Both the position numbers and the translations under genes were made by a program. Below the pieces are notes generated by a model. That model was given only the letters and a program-made list of their open reading frames with translations, ran no database searches and was not told where the DNA came from. Below are positions 17,189 through 21,280 of a DNA stretch of 21,280 nucleotides, one piece after another. Source of the stretch: JAZRPG01 sp045649105 (GTDB lineage Bacteria; Bacillota; Clostridia; Oscillospirales; JAAYXM01); assembly GCA_045649105.1 (NCBI GenBank), contig JAZRPG010000021.1, forward strand, positions 1 through 21,280, in the 5' to 3' direction. How positions within the stretch are numbered: the first letter of the stretch is position 1; the number at the start of each line of letters is the position of its first letter.

Positions 17189-18274
17189 ATGTTTGAAAAC
17201 CGAGTATATAATTTTTCAGCAGGTCCTTCTATGCTCCCTGAATCCGTACTTTTGCGCGCTCAGGCTGAGCTTTTGAATTATAACGGCTCCGGAATGTCTG
17301 TTATGGAGATGAGCCATCGCGGTAAGGTTTATGACGAAATCATAAAAGAAACAGAGGCTCTCCTTCGCCGAATCCTTGAAATCCCGGATAATTACAAGGT
17401 TCTCTTCCTTCAGGGCGGCGCATCGCTTCAGTTTGCCTCCGTCCCAATGAATCTTATGAAGACCGGCAAGGCCGATTATATTATAACAGGTCAGTTCTCC
17501 GGAAAGGCGGCAAAAGAGGCAAAGAAATACGGCACGGTAAACATCGCAGCCGATATGACAGAAGAAAATTTCAAGCGCATACCCGAGCAGTCAGAGCTTA
17601 AGCTCAGCCCCGATGCCGATTATGTTCACATCTGCACAAATAATACAATCTTCGGAACGCTCTGGAGTTATATCCCCGAAACAAACGGAATCCCGATAGT
17701 TGCGGATATGTCCTCCTGCATTCTCTCACAGAAAATAGATGTCTCAAAATACGGCGTAATCTATGCCGGTGCACAGAAAAACATGGCTCCTGCAGGGCTT
17801 ACCGTTGTCATCGTGCGTGATGACCTCATCGGAAACGCATGCCCCTCCTGTCCGACTGTTATGGACTATAAAGTCGAGGCAGAAAACGGCTCAATGTACA
17901 ACACTCCGTCGACTTATCCGATTTATATATGCAAGCTCGTACTCGAGTGGATTGAGTCTCTGGGCGGCATAGAAGCTCTTGAGAAGATAAACAGAGAAAA
18001 AGCAGCTCTTCTTTACGATTTCCTCGACGAAAGTGAGCTCTTTATAGCACACGCAGAGAAAAACTCACGCTCACTCATGAATGTTACATTCAAGACCGGC
18101 AACGAGGAGCTTGATGCAAAGTTTGTAAAAGAAGCTTCAGCGCTCGGCCTGCTTTCCATAAAGGGACACCGTTCCGTCGGCGGTATGCGCGCATCAATAT
18201 ATAACGCAATGCCGGTTGAAGGTGTAAAGAAGCTCGTCGCATTCATGCGCGAATTTGAGCAAAAAAATAAGTAG
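17189..18274 (+). CDS. serC: Phosphoserine aminotransferase
   Basis: PLP enzyme that converts 3-phosphohydroxypyruvate and glutamate to O-phosphoserine and 2-oxoglutarate, the second step of serine synthesis. 361 residues, normal length. It starts MFENRVYNFSAGPSMLPESV, as the family does. PLP phosphate-binding GGAS is at 77-80, D173 lies in VADMSS, and the Schiff-base lysine is K197 in YAGAQKNMAPAG. The C-terminus has the substrate-binding GHRSVGGMRASIYN. ATG 17189 follows TGGAGG with 7-8-base spacing; the longer GTG frame at 17147 lies within the promoter. It is followed after 12 bases by serA, whose ribosome binding site overlaps the serC stop codon. Confidence 0.97.
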   Translation: MFENRVYNFSAGPSMLPESVLLRAQAELLNYNGSGMSVMEMSHRGKVYDEIIKETEALLRRILEIPDNYKVLFLQGGASLQFASVPMNLMKTGKADYIITGQFSGKAAKEAKKYGTVNIAADMTEENFKRIPEQSELKLSPDADYVHICTNNTIFGTLWSYIPETNGIPIVADMSSCILSQKIDVSKYGVIYAGAQKNMAPAGLTVVIVRDDLIGNACPSCPTVMDYKVEAENGSMYNTPSTYPIYICKLVLEWIESLGGIEALEKINREKAALLYDFLDESELFIAHAEKNSRSLMNVTFKTGNEELDAKFVKEASALGLLSIKGHRSVGGMRASIYNAMPVEGVKKLVAFMREFEQKNK

Positions 18275-18286
18275 GAGGAATTTTCC

Positions 18287-19453
18287 TTGTATAACGTCAA
18301 ACTTTTAAATAAAATTGCGGATACGGGGCTTTCACGCCTCCCTGCCGACAAGTTTACCTGCGGAACCGACGTTCCCGACTGTGACGCGATACTCGTCCGC
18401 TCAGCAGACTTAAACTCCGCTGAGTTTAACCCCGAGCTTCTGTGCATTGCACGTGCAGGTGCCGGCGTAAATAATATCCCGCTTGACCGCTGCGCTGAAC
18501 AGGGCATTGTCGTTTTCAACACTCCGGGCGCAAATGCAAACGCCGTTAAGGAGCTTGTAATCTGCGGCCTGTTCCTCGCTTCCCGCCGTATATCGGCAAG
18601 CATTGAGTGGGCAAAGACGCTCAAAGGCAAGGGTGATGAGGTCGGAAAACTCGTCGAAAAGGGCAAGAGCAGCTTTGTCGGCCCCGAGCTCATGGGCAAA
18701 AACCTCGGAATCATCGGACTCGGTGCCATCGGCGTTATGGTAGCAAATGCTGCACAGCGCCTCGGCATGAATGTCATGGGATATGACCCGTATATATCAA
18801 TTAATGCCGCCTGGGAGCTCTCGCACAGCGTACAGCACTGCACGGATATTAACGAGATATACGCTTCGTGCGATTACATTACACTGCATGTCCCGGCAAA
18901 TGCCGAAACAACAGGAATGATAAATGCCGAGACACTCAAGCTCATGAAGGACGATGTGCGAATCCTCAATTTCGCGCGCGGAACTCTCGTAAATACAGAT
19001 GACATGCTTGATGCGCTCGCATCGGGCAAGGTTGCAAGATATGTGACGGACTTCCCCGAGGATAAGCTTCTCGGCTTTGAAAATGTCGTCGCAATCCCCC
19101 ACCTCGGCGCATCCACACCTGAGAGTGAGGATAACTGCGCTGTCATGGCATCCACTGAGCTCAGAAACTATCTCCTCACAGGTGTTATAAAAAATTCGGT
19201 CAACTACCCGACGGTCGACCTTCCGAGAAGCGGTGACTGCCGGATTACCGTCCTGCACAAGAATGTGCCCAATACGGTAAACAGTATTACCGCAACCATC
19301 GCCGCTCTTAACCTCAACATCGCAAACATGCAGAACGGCTCAAAGCGTGACTATGCATACACCGTTATCGATGTCGACGGCGCTGTCGCCGATGACCTTG
19401 CAGACAAAATTTCAGCGCTCCCGAACATAATACGCGTCAGAATTATAAAGTAG
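18287..19453 (+). CDS. serA: D-3-phosphoglycerate dehydrogenase with C-terminal ACT domain
   Basis: First step of serine synthesis: oxidises 3-phosphoglycerate to 3-phosphohydroxypyruvate. 388 residues, the short form with one ACT domain and no intervening ASB domain. NAD-binding GIIGLGAIG (141-149) with D167 after the next strand (NAD preference). Catalytic R231 (NFARG), E258 (DFPEDK) and H272 (IPHLGAST). The ACT domain (about 318-388, beginning RITVLHKNVPNTV) is the usual site for serine feedback control, though inhibition cannot be read from sequence. The start is TTG, 7 bases after AGGAGG; no ATG gives a complete N-terminus. Second gene of the serC operon; no serB is present in the window. 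Confidence 0.96.
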   Translation: MYNVKLLNKIADTGLSRLPADKFTCGTDVPDCDAILVRSADLNSAEFNPELLCIARAGAGVNNIPLDRCAEQGIVVFNTPGANANAVKELVICGLFLASRRISASIEWAKTLKGKGDEVGKLVEKGKSSFVGPELMGKNLGIIGLGAIGVMVANAAQRLGMNVMGYDPYISINAAWELSHSVQHCTDINEIYASCDYITLHVPANAETTGMINAETLKLMKDDVRILNFARGTLVNTDDMLDALASGKVARYVTDFPEDKLLGFENVVAIPHLGASTPESEDNCAVMASTELRNYLLTGVIKNSVNYPTVDLPRSGDCRITVLHKNVPNTVNSITATIAALNLNIANMQNGSKRDYAYTVIDVDGAVADDLADKISALPNIIRVRIIK

Positions 19454-19482
19454 AAAAACACCTGCTGTATTAAGCCACATTT

Positions 19483-19522
19483 AAAGAGAACATGCATTCA
19501 GATGAATGTATGTTCTCTTTTT
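19483..19522 (+). terminator. Terminator after serA
   Basis: A 17-bp stem (19483-19499 with 19504-19520, one G-U pair) and a 4-base loop, followed by Ts up to 19522. Confidence 0.88.
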
Positions 19523-19585
19523 GTAATCCCAAACAATTCAAATGTAAATAATTTACGGTAAATGCTGTTGCTTTTCGATTAATTA

Positions 19586-19614
19586 TTGACTAACATACAA
19601 TATTTTAGTATTAT
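19586..19614 (+). promoter_or_regulatory. Probable sigma-A promoter of the alcohol dehydrogenase gene
   Basis: TTGACT (19586-19591), 17-base spacer and TATTAT (19609-19614). Transcription would begin near 19621, about 50 bases before the ATG at 19672. Confidence 0.7.
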
Positions 19615-19638
19615 AATAGCAATACAAAATATTGTATG
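19594..19638. promoter_or_regulatory. Probable operator: 13-bp inverted repeat straddling the -10 box
   Basis: CATACAATATTTT (19594-19606) and AAAATATTGTATG (19626-19638) are perfect reverse complements, 19 bases apart. One arm lies in the promoter spacer and the other just after the start site. Each arm is itself near-palindromic in the form ATAC-N8/9-GTAT, so two dimer sites are possible. The TACA/TGTA ends recall MarR/OhrR-type sites, but no regulator gene is in the window. Confidence 0.6.
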
Positions 19639-19671
19639 GCAAAATGCCACATTTTGAAAGGAGAACTGCAT

Positions 19672-20727
19672 ATGAAAGGTTTCGCAATGCTGAAAATCGG
19701 AGAGACCGGCTGGATCACGAAGGATGCTCCGATTTGTGGCCCGCTTGATGCTATTTGTAAGCCTCTGGCACTGGCTCCCTGCACATCTGACGTGCATACC
19801 GTTTGGGCCGGAGCCATCGGTGACCGACACAATATGATTCTCGGCCACGAGGCAGTTGGCGAGGTTGTTGAAGTCGGCAGTCTGGTAAAAGATTTCAAGG
19901 TCGGAGACAAAGTTTTAGTTTCCGCTATCACTCCCGACTGGGGTGCATTTGCCTCTCAGGAAGGATATTCCATGCACAGCGGCGGAATGCTCTCCGGTTG
20001 GAAGTTCTCTAACTTCAAAGACGGCGTATTCGGCGAATATTTCCATGTCAACGAGGCAGATGCTAACTTAGCTTTACTGCCAGAGGATATGGACTTAGGT
20101 GCAGCTTGTATGATCAGCGACATGGTACCCACCGGTTTCCATGGCGCAGAGCTCGCAGATATCCAGTATGGTGATAATGTTGCAGTTATCGGCATTGGTC
20201 CTGTCGGACTGATGTCTGTTGCGGCTGCTGCTATCCGAGGCGCTGCTAATATCTATGCCGTAGGTTCCCGCAAGAACTGTGCGGACCTGGCGTTGGAATT
20301 CGGTGCAACTAACATCATCAACTACCGCGAAGGCGACATCGTAGAGCAGATTCTCGACCTCAACCATGGTCAAGTTGATAAGGTTATCGTCGCCGGCGGC
20401 GATAACGATACCTTCGACCAGGCTATCAGAATGCTCAAGGCCGGTGGAATCATCGGTAACGTCAACTACCTTGGCGAAGGCGACTATGTTAAGATTCCCC
20501 GCGTAGAATGGGGTTGCGGTATGGGACATAAGATGATTGTCGGCGGACTGATGCCCGGTGGCCGTCTCCGTTCCGAGAAGTTGGCTCGTTTGGTCGTTTC
20601 CAACCGTATCCATCCGGAAAAACTTATTACACATAGGTTTAACGGTCTTGAAAATGTAGAGCCTGCTCTGATGCTTATGAAGGACAAGCCGCGTGACCTC
20701 ATCAAGCCTCTGGTAGTTATCGACTAA
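19672..20727 (+). CDS. NADP-dependent secondary alcohol (isopropanol) dehydrogenase
   Basis: Zinc medium-chain alcohol dehydrogenase of the Thermoanaerobacter brockii/Clostridium beijerinckii type, which interconverts secondary alcohols and ketones (acetone/2-propanol, 2-butanol) with NADP(H). 351 residues, the family length, starting MKGFAML. Catalytic zinc ligands C37, H59, E60 and D150 are all present. The structural-zinc cysteine lobe is absent, as in this group. NADP determinants G198, S199, R200 and Y218 match those known in the T. brockii enzyme. ATG 19672 follows AAAGGAG with an 8-base gap; the earlier in-frame ATG 19636 lies in the leader. Unlike most neighbours it uses no ATA isoleucine codon and prefers GGT, GCT and ATC, which may reflect high expression or transfer. 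Single-gene unit with its own promoter and terminator. Confidence 0.93.
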   Translation: MKGFAMLKIGETGWITKDAPICGPLDAICKPLALAPCTSDVHTVWAGAIGDRHNMILGHEAVGEVVEVGSLVKDFKVGDKVLVSAITPDWGAFASQEGYSMHSGGMLSGWKFSNFKDGVFGEYFHVNEADANLALLPEDMDLGAACMISDMVPTGFHGAELADIQYGDNVAVIGIGPVGLMSVAAAAIRGAANIYAVGSRKNCADLALEFGATNIINYREGDIVEQILDLNHGQVDKVIVAGGDNDTFDQAIRMLKAGGIIGNVNYLGEGDYVKIPRVEWGCGMGHKMIVGGLMPGGRLRSEKLARLVVSNRIHPEKLITHRFNGLENVEPALMLMKDKPRDLIKPLVVID

Positions 20728-20754
20728 TCAGAGCTTTAACACGTGAGAAAGCAT

Positions 20755-20795
20755 GTATGCCCACGCCGTTTTATACGGCGCGGACATACTTTTTT
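20755..20795 (+). terminator. Terminator after the alcohol dehydrogenase gene
   Basis: A 14-bp stem with two mismatches (20755-20768 with 20776-20789), a 7-base loop and six Ts (20790-20795). Confidence 0.85.
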
Positions 20796-20829
20796 GGTTT
20801 CACGTTCATAATAGATACGAGGTATATTG

Positions 20830-20954
20830 GGTGATATTTCAACTTCGTTGGAGTGATATTATATTTGCCTTTTATCTGTGCGAAGCACAATATCACTCGG
20901 CGCAAGCCGAATATAACTTCGTAGAAATATAACTTGCCAAAGGCAAATATAACT
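20830..20954. repeat. Mosaic array of mini-hairpins joined by a 9-nt AGTKATATT linker
   Basis: Linkers reading AATATMACT on the plus strand lie at 20889, 20910, 20926 and 20946. Linkers in the opposite orientation (AGTGATATT) lie at 20852 and, with one change, 20830. Between them are small palindromes, all different in sequence: CAAC-TTC-GTTG (20840-20850), GTGC-GAA-GCAC (20878-20888), CGGC-GCAA-GCCG (20898-20909), a weak TC-GTA-GA (20919-20925) and TGCC-AAA-GGCA (20935-20945). The two linker orientations point at each other across a spacer (20861-20877) whose ATATTTGCC is complementary to GGCAAATAT at 20942-20950. No coding potential. Function unknown. Confidence 0.75.
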
Positions 20955-20955
20955 G

Positions 20956-20987
20956 AAAAAAGACTATTCCGAAGAATAGTCTTTTTT
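20956..20987 (-). terminator. Terminator adjoining the truncated tRNA-fMet copy
   Basis: A perfect 14-bp stem (20956-20969 with 20974-20987) and a CGAA loop. The six A/T pairs at the base make it work on the minus strand, directly after the tRNA-like 3' end, as expected for a tRNA transcription unit. Confidence 0.85.
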
Positions 20988-20989
20988 CA

Positions 20990-21021
20990 TGGTTGCGGAG
21001 GCCGGATTTGAACCAACGACC
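20990..21021 (-). pseudogene. Duplicated 3' part of tRNA-fMet (T arm, acceptor strand and CCA)
   Basis: These 32 bases are identical to the 3' end of the tRNA-fMet at 21231-21262, including the encoded CCA. Weaker similarity reaches to about 21037, where a GGG/CCC stem closes an 8-base loop instead of the CTCATAA anticodon loop. No matching D arm or acceptor 5' strand exists upstream at tRNA spacing, so it is a broken tRNA copy or an attachment-site-like duplication. Confidence 0.8.
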
Positions 21022-21129
21022 ACGGGTTGAGGTGCCCAAAATGGTTTGTTTCGCTACCGCTAAACCATTTTGACCTCTGCCCCTCCCGTGCTTCGCTTTT
21101 TCTGCCACAGGCAGCGCTCAGCACGGGAG
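21021..21129. repeat. Nested foldbacks next to the tRNA fragment
   Basis: Hairpin 1: GAGGT (21029-21033) and AAAATGGTTT (21038-21047) pair with AAACCATTTT (21062-21071) and ACCTC (21073-21077). Hairpin 2: CTCCCGTGCT (21083-21092) pairs perfectly with AGCACGGGAG (21120-21129) and encloses CTGCC-ACA-GGCAG (21102-21114). CCCGTG (21085-21090) can instead pair with CACGGG at 21021-21026, closing hairpin 1, so two outer pairings exclude each other. No coding potential. Confidence 0.7.
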
Positions 21130-21142
21130 CAAGTTATTCGCC

Positions 21143-21159
21143 CGTCGGGCTCATAACCC
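21143..21159 (+). other. Opposite-strand 17-nt piece of the tRNA-fMet anticodon arm
   Basis: CGTCGGGCTCATAACCC on the plus strand equals the anticodon stem-loop (CAT anticodon) of initiator tRNA with two flanking 5' bases. Of these, 15 bases (TCGGGCTCATAACCC) can be compared directly with the minus-strand tRNA at 21266-21280 and match. No D arm or T arm surrounds it. GCCC-GTC-GGGC (21140-21150) overlaps it as an alternative hairpin. Confidence 0.6.
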
Positions 21160-21192
21160 TCAGAATTTTTCACCATTCCCGCTTCTGCAGAT

Positions 21193-21230
21193 AAAAAGAA
21201 AAAGTCACGCTGACGCGTGACTTTTCTTTT
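21193..21230 (-). terminator. Terminator of tRNA-fMet
   Basis: GTCACGC (21204-21210) pairs with GCGTGAC (21215-21221), extended by A/T-rich arms (AAAAAGAAAA with TTTTCTTTTT). On the minus strand it lies immediately after the tRNA 3' end. Confidence 0.8.
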
Positions 21231-21280
21231 TGGTTGCGGAGGCCGGATTTGAACCAACGACCTTCGGGTTATGAGCCCGA
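21231..21280 (-). tRNA. Initiator tRNA-fMet (CAT anticodon), 5' part beyond the window
   Basis: The last 50 bases on the minus strand are the 3' two thirds of a tRNA. The anticodon arm TCGGGCTCATAACCCGA has the three consecutive G-C pairs that mark initiator tRNA. The T arm (GTTGG-TTCAAAT-CCGGC), acceptor strand CTCCGCA and encoded ACCA follow. The A at position 72 would face C1 as in bacterial initiators, but position 1 lies outside the window. Confidence 0.92.

Noticed and set aside
20830..20954. CRISPR array
   Set aside because: The repeated unit is only 9 bases, occurs in both orientations, spacers are palindromic and of 7-12 bases, and no cas gene is nearby.
20990..21065. A second functional tRNA gene
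   Set aside because: The T arm and CCA are perfect, but at tRNA spacing there is no acceptor 5' strand pairing with CTCCGCA, the anticodon loop would have 8 bases, and no U33 is present.
21029..21077. Terminal inverted repeats of an insertion sequence
   Set aside because: The arms enclose only 14 bases and no transposase; a hairpin or miniature repeat explains them better.
20893..21257. Two minus-strand reading frames (20893-21108 and 21060-21257)
   Set aside because: They read through tRNA pieces, hairpins and terminators. Segments such as TRGRWFKSGLRN are translations of the tRNA T arm, a common false gene.

Overview
The window looks like chromosomal DNA from an anaerobic, gut-type member of the Clostridia (Firmicutes). 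This rests on AddAB instead of RecBCD, Gram-positive-style purine-rich ribosome binding sites, sigma-A type promoters with 17-bp spacers, A/T-rich intergenic DNA around moderately GC-rich genes, an initiator tRNA with an encoded CCA end, and a Thermoanaerobacter/Clostridium-type NADP alcohol dehydrogenase. The genus cannot be fixed from the sequence alone. No prophage genes, transposase or CRISPR array is visible.

Layout. (1) 1-67: the first codons of a minus-strand gene, probably a Gfo/Idh/MocA oxidoreductase. (2) 181-4805: one plus-strand operon with its own promoter and terminator, coding for an ATP-grasp ligase (probably starting on an ATA codon), a PHP metal-dependent hydrolase, a polysaccharide deacetylase-like protein with SLH-like repeats, and a cation diffusion facilitator. 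Its joint function is not known to me. (3) 4817-11750: a minus-strand addB-addA operon for the AddAB recombination helicase-nuclease. (4) 11759-13758: hflX and a YigZ/IMPACT-family gene, divergent from addB with nearly abutting promoters. (5) 13771-14844: gap (GAPDH) on the minus strand. (6) 14953-16011: a divergent gene for a PAS-plus-histidine-kinase-like protein that has lost the phospho-acceptor His and the ATP-binding motifs. (7) 16052-16984: an RluA-family pseudouridine synthase on the minus strand. (8) 17127-19522: a serC-serA operon for serine synthesis from 3-phosphoglycerate. (9) 19586-20795: an NADP-dependent secondary alcohol dehydrogenase behind a promoter that carries a 13-bp inverted repeat. 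(10) 20830-21280: non-coding DNA full of structure, made of a mosaic of small hairpins joined by a 9-nt linker, a terminator, a duplicated 3' piece of tRNA-fMet, large foldbacks, an opposite-strand piece of the fMet anticodon arm, and finally a genuine tRNA-fMet cut by the window end.

Most of the window is housekeeping: DNA repair, ribosome/translation-associated GTPase, glycolysis, RNA modification and serine synthesis. gap supplies the pathway that leads to 3-phosphoglycerate, the substrate of SerA, but it is separately transcribed on the opposite strand. The parts that deserve attention are the structured DNA at 20830-21230, the degenerate kinase, the envelope-like operon at the left, and the alcohol dehydrogenase with its operator.
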